From Saccharibacillus nicotianae (GTDB lineage: Bacteria > Bacillota > Bacilli > Paenibacillales > Paenibacillaceae): a DNA stretch of 64,000 bases. The stretch is taken from contig NZ_JBHUGF010000011.1 in assembly GCF_042681745.1 (NCBI RefSeq), forward strand, positions 62,001 to 126,000, given 5' to 3'. The notes below the pieces were generated by a model, which searched no databases, was not told the origin of the DNA, and saw nothing but the letters and a program-made list of their open reading frames with translations. This document shows, in pieces, positions 7,666 to 17,239 of this stretch. The position numbers and the translations under genes are program-made. Numbering within the stretch: position 1 is the stretch's first letter; each line of letters starts with the position of its first letter.

Positions 7666-8696
7666 TATAGTTCCCCCTTTTGATTCATTCGGATCAGCAA
7701 GAAGATCAGATAAGGCGCTCCGAGTAATCCGGTAATGATACCTACGGGGAATCTGTACTCAAAAGCAAATTGTCCGATCAGATCGGCAGCTAGCACTAGA
7801 TTCACACCGACCAATCCTGCGGGCACAATATTGGACGAACCTACACCGACCAATCTTTTGGCAATTGGCCCGGCTAGAAATGATACAAAAGCGATCGGCC
7901 CTGTAGTGGCGGTCGCAATGGCTACCATACAGACCGAGCTGACGATTAGCGCAATTCGTGTTCGATCGGTATTTACACCTAATGAGAAAGCCGATTGTTC
8001 ACCCAATTCTAATATGCTCAAATGTTTGCTCAGTCCGATAATAATTGGTGAACCGATGAGTACAATGATCATCAGTGGTGGCAATTCACGCATCTGTGAA
8101 CCATTTAGACTTCCTGTTAACCACCGCAGTGCTGACGGGATATCTTGTTGAGCACTGATCAATAACAGATAAGAGATCACTGCATCCAGCATCGCCTGAA
8201 TACCGATTCCGACTAGAATTAAGCGTCCAATTGAAAAGACTTTTCCTCTAGATAATATATAAATAAAAATAACTGTAATTAACCCTGCGATGACCGAAGC
8301 AATCGAGATAACAGCGTTGTTAGCATGCAGAATCACAATACAAAATACGGCTGCTGCACTTGCACCTGACGTAATTCCGATCACATTCGGGTTCGCTAGT
8401 GGATTACGTAATATCGTTTGAAACGTATAGCCAGCTACCCCAAAAGCAAAGCCTGCAAAAAGACCTGCTAACATACGTGGCAAACGAATCGTACTCACAG
8501 CAAATGAAACGCCTTTGATCTTTTCCCCTGACAGTGCACGAATCACATCTTCTAAAGGATAGATCGTATTGCCCAGTACAAGCATCGCGCAACAAAGCAC
8601 AACAGCCAGTATCGCAAGCAGTCCAGTCACAAGCAACCAGCGGCGGTGTCGTTGACGTCTACCTGCTTGGATAAATTCAATCGCAGACTGACTCAT
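7665..8696 (-). CDS. FecCD-family siderophore permease
   Basis: 343 residues, about ten membrane helices, FecCD/BtuC family: LPRMLAGLFAGFAFGVAG near the first third, the GAPYLIFLL end typical of these permeases, and the cytoplasmic coupling helix region (GPIAKRLVG). It forms the membrane channel as a heterodimer with the neighbouring permease. It begins with a four-base ATGA overlap with the upstream permease gene and is third in the operon. Confidence 0.95.
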   Translation of the reverse strand: MSQSAIEFIQAGRRQRHRRWLLVTGLLAILAVVLCCAMLVLGNTIYPLEDVIRALSGEKIKGVSFAVSTIRLPRMLAGLFAGFAFGVAGYTFQTILRNPLANPNVIGITSGASAAAVFCIVILHANNAVISIASVIAGLITVIFIYILSRGKVFSIGRLILVGIGIQAMLDAVISYLLLISAQQDIPSALRWLTGSLNGSQMRELPPLMIIVLIGSPIIIGLSKHLSILELGEQSAFSLGVNTDRTRIALIVSSVCMVAIATATTGPIAFVSFLAGPIAKRLVGVGSSNIVPAGLVGVNLVLAADLIGQFAFEYRFPVGIITGLLGAPYLIFLLIRMNQKGEL

Positions 8697-9733
8697 AGTG
8701 AACGTACTTTCGAGCGCATCGCCAGTATGATTAAAATAGGAGCGCCAATAAATGCAGTGACTACACCAACTTCAAGTTCACCTGGATTACTGATCAGTCT
8801 GCCGCCGACATCAGATATCGTTAAAATAATAGCGCCTGTGATCGCTGACATCGGAATCAATAACCGCAAATCAGCTCCCACTATTAGCCGTATCACATGA
8901 GTTGCTAGTAAGCCGACAAAGCCGATTGGCCCCGCTAATGCTGTAGCTGCTCCGCATAATAGAACCCCTGCTAAGGCTGCAATAAATCGTAATGTTCCGG
9001 TGCGTACACCAAGACCTGTAGCAACATCGTCACCGAGTGCAAGTGCATTTAGCGCAGGTGCAGTAATCAGACCGATTATCAATCCGACTGCCAAAAACGG
9101 GATAAAGGTAGCTATCGCGCTCCAATTTGCAGAGCCGACGCTACCTACTTGCCAGAATCTAAATTGATCCATTACATACGAACGAGGAATCATAATGGCG
9201 GTGACGAGTGAAGAAAGAGCCGCACTGGTCGCTGCCCCTGCTAATACAAGCTTGATCGGTGTAGCTCCACCACGTCCCATCGAGCCGATTCCAAAAACGA
9301 ATACGGCTGTGATGGCTGCTCCCGCTAGCGCTAACCAGATATATTGACTGGCATGACTAATATTGAGAAAAGCGATCCCGAATACAACAAACAACGATGC
9401 ACCTGTATTGACTCCTAATATACTAGGATCAGCAATCGGGTTGCGGGTCACAGCTTGCATCAATGCTCCTGATACACCAAGAGCTGCTCCACAACATAAG
9501 CTGAACACTGTACGAGAAATGCGTTTGCGAACAATATTCGCTCCATATGTATCGACATTGGGATGAAATAACCCATTGATCAATTCATGCCACCCCACTG
9601 ATCGTGAACCTAAGACCAGTGAGGCAACAATACTGATAATCAGTAAGATCAAGCAACTAATCAGCACCCAGATGAAATGTTTAGGTAGATGTGAATGTAC
9701 CTGTTTACGATTAGAAAGAGTTGAACTATCCAT
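8693..9733 (-). CDS. FecCD-family siderophore permease (partner)
   Basis: 346 residues, with the same fold as its neighbour: a long first helix, SRTVFSLCCGAALGVSGAL, ADPSILGVNTGAS, GPIGFVGLLATHVIR and GAPILIILAM at the end. The start overlaps the end of the binding-protein gene by eight bases. The two permeases and the ATPase make one importer. Confidence 0.95.
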   Translation of the reverse strand: MDSSTLSNRKQVHSHLPKHFIWVLISCLILLIISIVASLVLGSRSVGWHELINGLFHPNVDTYGANIVRKRISRTVFSLCCGAALGVSGALMQAVTRNPIADPSILGVNTGASLFVVFGIAFLNISHASQYIWLALAGAAITAVFVFGIGSMGRGGATPIKLVLAGAATSAALSSLVTAIMIPRSYVMDQFRFWQVGSVGSANWSAIATFIPFLAVGLIIGLITAPALNALALGDDVATGLGVRTGTLRFIAALAGVLLCGAATALAGPIGFVGLLATHVIRLIVGADLRLLIPMSAITGAIILTISDVGGRLISNPGELEVGVVTAFIGAPILIILAMRSKVRSL

Positions 9734-10802
9734 TTACTTTATCAGCAGCAGCACCGATTAATTTCAGATATTCATCGATGGTGTATGAAATCGAAAGTGG
9801 ATTAGGTGTGCCAGCAGCGACTAAAGGCGTATCGCTTGTAATAAATGCTACAGAACCTCTTTGGATCGCAGGAATTTTACCGAGCAATGGATCAGCTTTG
9901 ACAGCTTGATACAATTTGTCATCACCATAGCCGATTAAGATATCTGCATCATTTAACGCTTCTGCATTTTCAGCACTCAAGCTTAAAGAATAGCTTTTCG
10001 GATCTTTAATTTCTTTGGTAATACTTGCTGGAGCTTCCATACCTAATTCTTTTAAAAACGCTACGCGAGAATCAGCAGGTGTATAGATATGAAGCTTCGA
10101 CATATCAGTATCCGAGAAATTTACCCAGACGACTGTTTTACCTTTGATTTGCGGATAAGCACTTAACTTGTCATTGACTAATTTCTCAGTATCTTTGATT
10201 AATTGTTCGCCTTGCGCTTTCATACCCATACCGGTTGCATTAAGTAGCACTTGTTCACGCCACGTAGTTGCCCAGGGAGCAGTTGGATAAGCGACAACAG
10301 GTGCAATTTGGCTTAATGTATCGTAATCTTCTTGCGTAATACCGGAGTACGCTGCAAGAATAACATCCGGGTTAGAATCGGAAATCGCTTCAAAATCCAG
10401 TCCGTCAGTATCTTGGAAAACGTTTGGATTTTTGACGCCAAGTTCATCTAGCTTTTTGGCTGTCCATGGTAACAGTCCACTACCATCTTGAACACCAAAG
10501 TTCGCTGCGGAAAATCCTACAGGCACAACGCCAAGTGCAAGAGCTACATCTTGATTTGCCCATTGTATAGTGGCTACACGTTCAGGCTTGCTTTCGATGA
10601 CCGTCTCGCCAAGAGCATGCTTGATCACGATTGGATATTCGGTCGTATCTGCCGGTGTAGCAGCCGTCTCTGTATTGGTTGATTCTGTTGGTGCTGAAGT
10701 CGTTGGTGATACTACTTGATTGTTGGAACAACCAACAAGCGCAACAATCGACATGATTAAGATCAGTACCGCGGTAAAAGATAACTTCTGTCTCGTATTC
10801 AT
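9726..10802 (-). CDS. iron-siderophore substrate-binding lipoprotein
   Basis: Surface lipoprotein of about 358 residues, FhuD/FepB-like class III binding protein. A signal peptide ends in a lipobox (LVGC), then a Thr/Ser/Glu-rich linker, then two lobes with PERVATIQWANQDVALALG, SNPDVILAAYSG and LNDADILIGYG. It captures ferric siderophore and hands it to the permeases. The start is ATG 10802, with AAGGGGA upstream; the ORF extends to 10829 but that part would lie before the ribosome site. First gene of the operon, behind a perfect Fur box. Confidence 0.93.
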   Translation of the reverse strand: MNTRQKLSFTAVLILIMSIVALVGCSNNQVVSPTTSAPTESTNTETAATPADTTEYPIVIKHALGETVIESKPERVATIQWANQDVALALGVVPVGFSAANFGVQDGSGLLPWTAKKLDELGVKNPNVFQDTDGLDFEAISDSNPDVILAAYSGITQEDYDTLSQIAPVVAYPTAPWATTWREQVLLNATGMGMKAQGEQLIKDTEKLVNDKLSAYPQIKGKTVVWVNFSDTDMSKLHIYTPADSRVAFLKELGMEAPASITKEIKDPKSYSLSLSAENAEALNDADILIGYGDDKLYQAVKADPLLGKIPAIQRGSVAFITSDTPLVAAGTPNPLSISYTIDEYLKLIGAAADKVNG

Positions 10803-10913
10803 AATGATCCCCTTTCGTACTCGAGCCATGTCGGTCGTAGCACTTTATCGCTAATATGGTGTTGATTATCTTAAATGAGTAAACTCAAATGAAATATAAC
10901 AATATGTAATACA

Positions 10914-10928
10914 TGATAATGATTATCA
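10914..10928. promoter_or_regulatory. Fur box of the siderophore operon
   Basis: TGATAAT-G-ATTATCA is a perfect 7-1-7 match to the Bacillus Fur box. On the minus strand a TTGATA -35-like element overlaps it, with CATATT 17 bp downstream, so iron-loaded Fur would cover the promoter. The rest of the 340-bp space between the operon and the methyltransferase-like gene is AT-rich, with nothing else recognised. Confidence 0.88.
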
Positions 10929-11144
10929 ACCTCAATAATATAGCGTTTTCTCTCTAGCAGTGTCAATGAAAAAATGGCAATTTTACAAGGAAATTCGCGA
11001 TTATTCTTCTCTTTTCGCTAAAGTATGTATGCATTGGTATAATAAACTTTTTTACATCATAAGCAGATAGTGGTTTACAATATATTTATAGATATTTCCA
11101 TGAAATCGTAAATGATTAATCTCAAGAAAGCAGGATATTATAAA

Positions 11145-12713
11145 ATGACAGAACAGCACCAACAACGTTACCGTTTTAGCGAAGCACCGATATGGAGTCT
11201 GCAACGCAAATATTATGAAGATGCAGGCTTAGAAGCATGGAGAAATGATCAGGTTCCACAATATATCACAAGCAATCCAGCAACAGCGATTGCGTATGCG
11301 GAAATGATTTTTGCTTTTTTGCAAGATCAGATGAATCAAGGATTAGGCGCAGAACCGGTCTATATTGTCGAACTGGGTGCAGGAGCAGGTCGTCTTGCGT
11401 ACCATGTACTATATGAATTGCAAAAGCTAAAAGAATACGCCGGAATCGATCTGCCAGAGTATCATTATGTGATGACTGATCTAGCAATGAGCAATGTGAT
11501 CGGATGGAGAGAACACCCTGCTTTACAACCGTTTATCGAGCAAGGGATTCTGGATTTTGCTCCATTTGATGCGATGCAAAGTGATGCTCTTCATCTGACG
11601 GTATCGGGTCAAGTGATTAAGCAAGGGGAGCTTACGCAACCGTTACTAATTATTGCGAACTACTTTTTCGATGCGATTCCGCAGGAATTGATCTATGTAG
11701 ATGAAGGCAGTATTTATGAAGCTGATGTCTATATCGAATATTCCAAAACAGGCGCAGAATTTGAAGCGCTGACGACATCGCAACAACTCAATCATATTCA
11801 TTTAAGTTATGAATATCGCAAAGCACCGGAATATGAGCAAGATGATTATATCTATCGTGATCTGATTGCGATCTATCAAGAACGTCTAGAAGATGCTCAT
11901 ATTTTATTTCCCAAAGTGGGACTCGAATGTCTGGATCGTCTGGATGCGTTATCTCAATCGGGCTTTATGTTGCTGACTGCTGATAAAGGGGATCATTTGA
12001 TCGAAAATTGGGAATTTGCAGAACCGCCTGAATTGGTGTTGCATGGTAGCTTCTCCTTAATTGCGAATTACCATGCGGTACAATATGTGTTCCAGCAAAA
12101 AGGAGCAGAAATTTTATTTGTTCCGCATCATTACAACAATATCAATGTAGGTTGTATCTTACATGTAGCACAACCGAAAAAATATACCAATACACGATTA
12201 GCATATCGCCGTTCAGTCGAACGTTTTGGGCCGGATGATTTCTTCAGTCTCAAAATGTGGATTGATCGTCATCTGGATGAGTTAGGGATGCAACAAATAT
12301 TAAGCTTTTGGCGCTTAGGTGGTTATGATGCTGAATTCTTTATTCAGACGACCAAGCAAATATCGGCATTATTGCCAGAAGCCAATGACGAAGAAAAGAA
12401 AGACCTCTGGATGGGTATTCAGAAAATGTGGTCATCGTTCTATGTGATGCCACAGCGGTATGATCTGGCACTGGATGCAGGTCTGATTTTATTTGAAATG
12501 GATATGTTTGAAGAAGCGAAGCAATATCTAGAAATATCGGTGGCTCAAGAGCAAGACGAAGTGGTGTCGACCGTTTACTATTGTCTGGCGATTGCTTGTC
12601 TGGAACTTGATCTAATGGATCAAGCAGAAGAGTACTTGAAGCAATTACTTGTTCTTGAACCGGATCACGAAGAAGCATTAGCGTTAATGTCGGTGTTGAC
12701 GGCTGAAGAATAA
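11145..12713 (+). CDS. MidA-like SAM-dependent methyltransferase with TPR-like tail
   Basis: About 522 residues. The N-terminal part carries a SAM-binding motif VELGAGAGRL near residue 77, followed by YHYVMTDLAMSN and LLIIANYFFDAIPQELIYV, matching the MidA/NDUFAF7 family of protein arginine methyltransferases. The last 120 or so residues (YDLALDAGLILFEMDMFEEAKQ, then VSTVYYCLAIACLELDLMDQ) read as two TPR-like repeats. The target protein in bacteria is unknown. The start is placed at ATG 11145, with AGGA nine bases upstream; ATG 11112 has no site. The gene stands alone and ends in a strong terminator. Confidence 0.75.
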   Translation: MTEQHQQRYRFSEAPIWSLQRKYYEDAGLEAWRNDQVPQYITSNPATAIAYAEMIFAFLQDQMNQGLGAEPVYIVELGAGAGRLAYHVLYELQKLKEYAGIDLPEYHYVMTDLAMSNVIGWREHPALQPFIEQGILDFAPFDAMQSDALHLTVSGQVIKQGELTQPLLIIANYFFDAIPQELIYVDEGSIYEADVYIEYSKTGAEFEALTTSQQLNHIHLSYEYRKAPEYEQDDYIYRDLIAIYQERLEDAHILFPKVGLECLDRLDALSQSGFMLLTADKGDHLIENWEFAEPPELVLHGSFSLIANYHAVQYVFQQKGAEILFVPHHYNNINVGCILHVAQPKKYTNTRLAYRRSVERFGPDDFFSLKMWIDRHLDELGMQQILSFWRLGGYDAEFFIQTTKQISALLPEANDEEKKDLWMGIQKMWSSFYVMPQRYDLALDAGLILFEMDMFEEAKQYLEISVAQEQDEVVSTVYYCLAIACLELDLMDQAEEYLKQLLVLEPDHEEALALMSVLTAEE

Positions 12714-12749
12714 TCACTGGCATGACTAGATAGTGATACGCTTGAAATT

Positions 12750-12793
12750 AAGAAGCATTGAAGAGAATGATGATCTCTTTGATGCTTCTTTTA
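12750..12793 (+). terminator. intrinsic terminator
   Basis: AAGAAGCAT (12750-12758) pairs with ATGCTTCTT (12782-12790), with an inner AGAGA/TCTCT stem, then a T run. Confidence 0.8.
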
Positions 12794-12834
12794 TTTGCCT
12801 ATACATAGACAATCACAGACCAATATCGCTAACT

Positions 12835-12844
12835 TGTACGTACA
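12835..12844. promoter_or_regulatory. distal AraR-like operator
   Basis: TGTACGTACA within AACTTGTACGTACATATT. The same 10-base core occurs again in the ara promoter, 231 bp downstream centre to centre. It matches the core of Bacillus AraR operators (TTGTNCGTACAA type). It lies in the 526-bp space before araB; the rest of that space up to the promoter is AT-rich without other recognised features. Confidence 0.6.
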
Positions 12845-13057
12845 TATTTAATCTATAATAAAACTTGTCTAAAAATAATAGAAATAAGAGTATTTAATAA
12901 CTTTAATGCGTTATATTTCAAGCTTAAAAAGCTTTTATAGTGCATTTTAGCTTAATTTTGGATTTTAAAAATAAGTATCTAAGATGATCTATACTATAAC
13001 ATTTAGAAGATAATAGCATATTTTTATTCTTTTTAAGATCAAAAAATACATATCACG

Positions 13058-13086
13058 TTGACAAATGTACGTACAAAAAATATACT
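13058..13086 (+). promoter_or_regulatory. araBDA promoter with AraR-like operator in the spacer
   Basis: TTGACA (13058-13063), a 17-bp spacer and TATACT (13081-13086) form a near-consensus sigma-A promoter. The spacer holds TGTACGTACA (13066-13075), an AraR-type operator core, so the repressor would block RNA polymerase until arabinose is present. No araR gene is in the window. Confidence 0.8.
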
Positions 13087-13100
13087 GTAACTGTTACAAA

Positions 13101-13115
13101 AAGAAAACGCATTCT
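13101..13115 (+). promoter_or_regulatory. cre-like CcpA site downstream of the ara promoter
   Basis: AAGAAAACGCATTCT fits the cre consensus WTGNAANCGNWNNCW with one mismatch. It lies about 8-22 bases after the predicted transcription start, a position where CcpA acts as a roadblock. An 18-bp A/T palindrome (13111-13128) overlaps its end. Confidence 0.5.
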
Positions 13116-13239
13116 TTTTAAAAAGAATATTAGAGATAACCATACTTATAGATAATGTAGAGATTTTTTTTCAGAAATATATGCTTTATTCAGCACTACC
13201 ATCTTATCAATACTAGACTGCAACAAGAGAGGGGACTAC

Positions 13240-14862
13240 ATGAGCATGAATCATGTGGATATGAAAGAAGCGATTATGAACGGAGAGACGTCGCTCGGGA
13301 TTGAATTTGGTTCGACACGAATTAAAGCGGTATTGATCAACAAGCAATTTGAGACAATCGCATCGGGCAGTTATGAATGGGAAAATCAACTGAAAGATGG
13401 ATTCTGGACATATGATCAAGCAAACATTATTACAGGCATGCAGACTGCTTATCGTGAAATGAAGCAAGAAGTAGAACGTCAATATGGAATCACATTACAG
13501 ACGGTCGGATCGATCGGATTTTCAGCGATGATGCATGGATATGTGGCATTGGATCAACAAGGCGAATTACTGGTTCCTTTCCGTACATGGCGCAATGCGA
13601 CAACAGGAGTCGCAGCAAAAGAATTGACTGAACTATTCCAATTCAATATTCCTGAGCGCTGGAGTATTGCACATCTGTATCAAGCGATTTTGAATCAAGA
13701 AGAGCATTTGCCACGGATCGCTTCACTCACCACATTAGCTGGATACATACACTGGTTGTTAACAGGCAATCAAGCAGTTGGTATCGGCGATGCTTCCGGC
13801 ATATTCCCGATTGAAGAAGCGACTCACAATTATCATCCGTCGATGCTGACTCAATTTAACGAATTGATTGCTGATAAAGGGTACACATGGACAATCGAAG
13901 ATTTATTACCGAAAGTGTATCGTGCCGGTGAACAAGCAGGTTTATTAACAGAAGCAGGCGCTCAATTGCTTGATACGACACAAACACTGCAACCGGGTAT
14001 TCCGTTGTGTCCACCAGAAGGTGATGCCGGAACAGGTATGGTTGCGACCAATAGTGTCAAAAAGCGCACCGGTAATATTTCGGTAGGTACGTCGGTATTT
14101 GCCATGATCGTACTGGAAAAAGAGTTGTCTAAAGTTCATCCAGAGATTGATATTGTAACGACTCCAGACGGTAGCCCTGTCGGAATGGTACATGCTAACA
14201 ACTGTTCTAGCGATATCAACGCATGGTTAGGATTGTTCCGCGAATTTTCCGAAGCGATGGGATACGAAGCCGATAATGCCAAGTTGTTCAGCGTGATGTT
14301 TAACAAAGCGCTTGAAGCTGATCCAGATGGTGGCGGACTTCTAAGCTATGGTTATTATTCCGGTGAAAATATTACAGGTATCGAAAAAGGTCGCCCATTA
14401 TTTGTCCGCTCACCGGAAAGTCGCTTTAATCTAGCGAACTTTATGCGTACTCATCTATTCTCTGCTTTCGGTGCATTGAAGATTGGTATGGATATTTTGA
14501 CCAAGCATGAAAATGTAGCGATCGATAGTATTCTGGCTCATGGCGGTCTATTCAAAACGCCTGTAGTCGGACAGCGTATCGTGGCAGCCGCTATGAATGT
14601 ACCGATCTCAGTTATGGCTACAGCAGGCGAAGGTGGCGCATGGGGAATGGCGTTACTTGCTTCTTATATGATGAACAAAGACGAACAGGAAAGTCTAGAT
14701 GTCTTTTTGGAGCAAAAAGTATTCCATGATGTTGTCGGTGAACAAGTACAACCGGATGCAACCGATGTGAAAGGTTTTGAAGCGTTTATCGAGCGTTACC
14801 AACAAGGATTAGCGATTGAACAAGCGGCTGTAGATCATTTGTTAGAGAACGGGAGGAATTAA
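13240..14862 (+). CDS. araB: ribulokinase-type FGGY sugar kinase
   Basis: 540 residues, FGGY carbohydrate kinase fold: N-terminal GIEFGSTRIKAVLI phosphate loop after a short extension, a central GEGD-like PPEGDAGTGMVATNS block, and the C-terminal LAHGGLFKTPVVGQ and AGEGGAWGMALLASY ATP-binding motifs. It matches the kinase found in Lactobacillus-type araBDA operons and is unlike Bacillus subtilis AraB. It would phosphorylate L-ribulose to L-ribulose 5-phosphate in the cytoplasm. The start ATG 13240 follows AGAGGGG. First gene of araBDA, two bases ahead of araD; assignment rests partly on this neighbourhood. Confidence 0.85.
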   Translation: MSMNHVDMKEAIMNGETSLGIEFGSTRIKAVLINKQFETIASGSYEWENQLKDGFWTYDQANIITGMQTAYREMKQEVERQYGITLQTVGSIGFSAMMHGYVALDQQGELLVPFRTWRNATTGVAAKELTELFQFNIPERWSIAHLYQAILNQEEHLPRIASLTTLAGYIHWLLTGNQAVGIGDASGIFPIEEATHNYHPSMLTQFNELIADKGYTWTIEDLLPKVYRAGEQAGLLTEAGAQLLDTTQTLQPGIPLCPPEGDAGTGMVATNSVKKRTGNISVGTSVFAMIVLEKELSKVHPEIDIVTTPDGSPVGMVHANNCSSDINAWLGLFREFSEAMGYEADNAKLFSVMFNKALEADPDGGGLLSYGYYSGENITGIEKGRPLFVRSPESRFNLANFMRTHLFSAFGALKIGMDILTKHENVAIDSILAHGGLFKTPVVGQRIVAAAMNVPISVMATAGEGGAWGMALLASYMMNKDEQESLDVFLEQKVFHDVVGEQVQPDATDVKGFEAFIERYQQGLAIEQAAVDHLLENGRN

Positions 14863-14864
14863 GC

Positions 14865-15560
14865 ATGTTAGAGCAGTTAAAAGAAGAAGTCTATCAAGCG
14901 AATCTAGAATTACCGAAGCATGGATTGGTCAAATTTACATGGGGTAATGCGAGTGCTGTTGATCGCGAAAGCAATCTATTTGTCATCAAGCCAAGCGGTG
15001 TCGATTACGAGACGATGAAGCCTAGCGATATGGTAGTCGTTGATCTGGATGGCAATGTTGTTGAAGGGGATATGAGACCTTCTTCCGATACAGCGACTCA
15101 TGCAGTTCTGTACAAGCATTATCCGCAAATTGGCGGCATTGTGCATACTCACTCTACATGGGCAACGATCTGGGCGCAAGCGGGTCTGGATGTTCCTGTA
15201 ATGGGAACAACACATGCAGATACATTCTATGGCGCTGTACCTTGTGCACGCTTTTTGAATCAAGCGGAGATTGATCGTGGATATGAAGCAGAGACAGGCA
15301 ATGTCATTATCGAGACGTTCGAGCAACGTGGACTTGATGTAATGGCGATTCCAGCCGTATTGCTTCACGGTCATGCACCATTTACATGGGGCAAAGATGC
15401 GAAGTCTGCTGTAGTCAATAGCGTCGTGCTAGAAGAAGTCTGCAAAATGAATCTATATGCACGTCAACTGAACAACTTTGCTAAAGAATTGCCACAGAAT
15501 ATTTTGGACAAACATTACCTGCGCAAACATGGTAAAGACGCGTATTACGGTCAAAAATAA
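14865..15560 (+). CDS. araD: L-ribulose-5-phosphate 4-epimerase
   Basis: 231 residues, class II aldolase/epimerase fold. Zinc ligands are in the HTHSTWATIWAQAG block and a later His in LLHGHAPFTWG; the GNASAVDR and KPSGVDYETM signatures of the family are present. It converts L-ribulose 5-phosphate to D-xylulose 5-phosphate, the last step before the pentose phosphate pathway. The ribosome site GGGAGG lies in the last codons of araB, so the two are translationally linked. A 153-bp gap with a GTGGC/GCCAC hairpin separates it from araA and could be a processing point. Confidence 0.93.
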   Translation: MLEQLKEEVYQANLELPKHGLVKFTWGNASAVDRESNLFVIKPSGVDYETMKPSDMVVVDLDGNVVEGDMRPSSDTATHAVLYKHYPQIGGIVHTHSTWATIWAQAGLDVPVMGTTHADTFYGAVPCARFLNQAEIDRGYEAETGNVIIETFEQRGLDVMAIPAVLLHGHAPFTWGKDAKSAVVNSVVLEEVCKMNLYARQLNNFAKELPQNILDKHYLRKHGKDAYYGQK

Positions 15561-15713
15561 TATAAGCAATCTTTTTGAATATAGATTACAAGATGATGGT
15601 GGCTTATTAAAGTAGCCATGTATGCCACTTTCTTTACACACTGAATTGGTTTTCAATCAACTCACTTTTAAATAACTCTCACTAATATAAATACGAAAAG
15701 AGGATGAAATAAT

Positions 15714-17135
15714 ATGTCAGCAGCAACTAAACAATTTTGGTTCGTAGTCGGTTCACAACATTTGTATGGAGAAGAAGCTTTGGGACAAGTTAAAGCAAAT
15801 GCACAAAAAATCGCTGATTCACTAAACGCTAGCGGAGTATTGCCTTATCCATTAGTATTGCAAGATTTGGCTGTAAGCGCAGATAAAATCACAAGTATTA
15901 TGAAAGAAGTCAATTATCGTGACGAAGTAGCAGGTGTGATCACATGGATGCATACTTTCTCTCCTGCAAAAATGTGGATTCGTGGTACGAAATTGCTACA
16001 AAAACCGTTGCTTCATTTGGCAACACAATATAACGAAAGTATTCCGTGGTCTACAATTGATATGGACTTTATGAACTTGAACCAAGCGGCACATGGTGAT
16101 CGTGAATATGGATTTATCAATGCGCGTCTAGGCAAACAAAACAAAATCGTTGTCGGCTACTGGGAGCGTCCAGAAGTACAACAGCAGATCGCTGACTGGA
16201 TGGATGTTGCTTTTGCTTATAACGAAAGCTTCAATATTAAAGTGGCTCGTTTTGGCGACAATATGCGTAATGTTGGCGTAACTGAAGGCGATAAAGTCGA
16301 AGCACAAATTCAATTTGGCTGGACAGTCGATTATTACGGTATTGGCGATCTTGTAGAATACGTCAACGCTGTAACAGAGCAAGAAATCGACGAATTGCTT
16401 GCTCAATATAAAGAGTTATATGACTTTGAATATGGCACGTATAGTCAGGAAGCTTGGGAAGCAAGTGTACGTGTACAAGTAAGTTATGAGATTGCAATCA
16501 AGCGTTTCTTGGATAACGGTGGTTACACAGCATTTACAACTAACTTTGAAGACTTGCATGGTATGAAGCAACTTCCAGGTCTTGCTGTTCAACGTCTGAT
16601 GGCGCAAGGTTATGGTTTTGCAGGTGAAGGTGATTGGAAAACAGCGGCATTGGATCGCTTGATGAAAGTGATGAGCCATAACGAAAATACAGGCTTTATG
16701 GAAGATTACACGTATGAAATGGCAGCAGGTCAAGAAGCGATCTTGCAATCTCATATGTTAGAAGTTGACCCTACTCTTGCAAGTAGCAAACCAAAAGTGG
16801 TTGTATCTCCACTGGGAATCGGCGACCGCGAAGATCCAGCTCGTCTTGTATTTGATGGTAAAGCAGGCGAAGGTGTAGTTGTATCAATGGCTGACTTTGG
16901 TACTCATTACAAATTGCTGATCAACGAAGTATCTGCATTTGAGCCTACGGTTCCTGCACCGAACTTACCGGTAGCACGTGTACTATGGCAAGTAAAACCT
17001 AACTTCCAAGACGGCGTACGCGCTTGGATCGAAAATGGTGGCGGTCACCATACAGTTGTATCCTTGAACCTTACAACCGACCAAATCGTAACATATGCAA
17101 AATTAGTAAACTTGGATTATGTCATCATTAAATAA
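15714..17135 (+). CDS. araA: L-arabinose isomerase
   Basis: 473 residues, the usual length. It opens with FWFVVGSQHLYGEEAL and contains the WMHTFSPAKMWI substrate block, GFAGEGDWKTAAL with a metal-binding Glu, and the closing ENGGGHHTVVS with the metal-binding His. It converts L-arabinose to L-ribulose with manganese. A good AGAGGAT site precedes ATG 15714. Third gene of the araBDA operon, followed by a strong terminator. No arabinose transporter is in this operon. Confidence 0.96.
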   Translation: MSAATKQFWFVVGSQHLYGEEALGQVKANAQKIADSLNASGVLPYPLVLQDLAVSADKITSIMKEVNYRDEVAGVITWMHTFSPAKMWIRGTKLLQKPLLHLATQYNESIPWSTIDMDFMNLNQAAHGDREYGFINARLGKQNKIVVGYWERPEVQQQIADWMDVAFAYNESFNIKVARFGDNMRNVGVTEGDKVEAQIQFGWTVDYYGIGDLVEYVNAVTEQEIDELLAQYKELYDFEYGTYSQEAWEASVRVQVSYEIAIKRFLDNGGYTAFTTNFEDLHGMKQLPGLAVQRLMAQGYGFAGEGDWKTAALDRLMKVMSHNENTGFMEDYTYEMAAGQEAILQSHMLEVDPTLASSKPKVVVSPLGIGDREDPARLVFDGKAGEGVVVSMADFGTHYKLLINEVSAFEPTVPAPNLPVARVLWQVKPNFQDGVRAWIENGGGHHTVVSLNLTTDQIVTYAKLVNLDYVIIK

Positions 17136-17167
17136 GTGATGAGCTAAATTATATGCGATAAATGATT

Positions 17168-17212
17168 GCACATGTAAAGCCGGGTGTATGGCTGGCTTTA
17201 CATGTGCTTTTT
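17168..17212 (+). terminator. intrinsic terminator after araA
   Basis: A perfect 14-bp stem GCACATGTAAAGCC (17168-17181)/GGCTTTACATGTGC (17194-17207) is followed by five T. Confidence 0.9.
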
Positions 17213-17239
17213 ATATGAAAAGCATATCTAACCTAGCCT

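Noticed and set aside
8404..8595. Open frames antisense to or out of frame with the ABC transporter and other genes
   Set aside because: They lie inside well-recognised genes, have no ribosome sites, and show no protein-like pattern.
13111..13128. 18-bp palindrome ATTCTTTTTAAAAAGAAT before araB
   Set aside because: Pure A/T-rich palindrome without a partner copy; it could arise by chance in AT-rich leader DNA, so only noted.
15561..15713. Separate promoter or small RNA between araD and araA
   Set aside because: Only a weak GTGGC/GCCAC hairpin is visible; no promoter elements, so treated as part of the operon.
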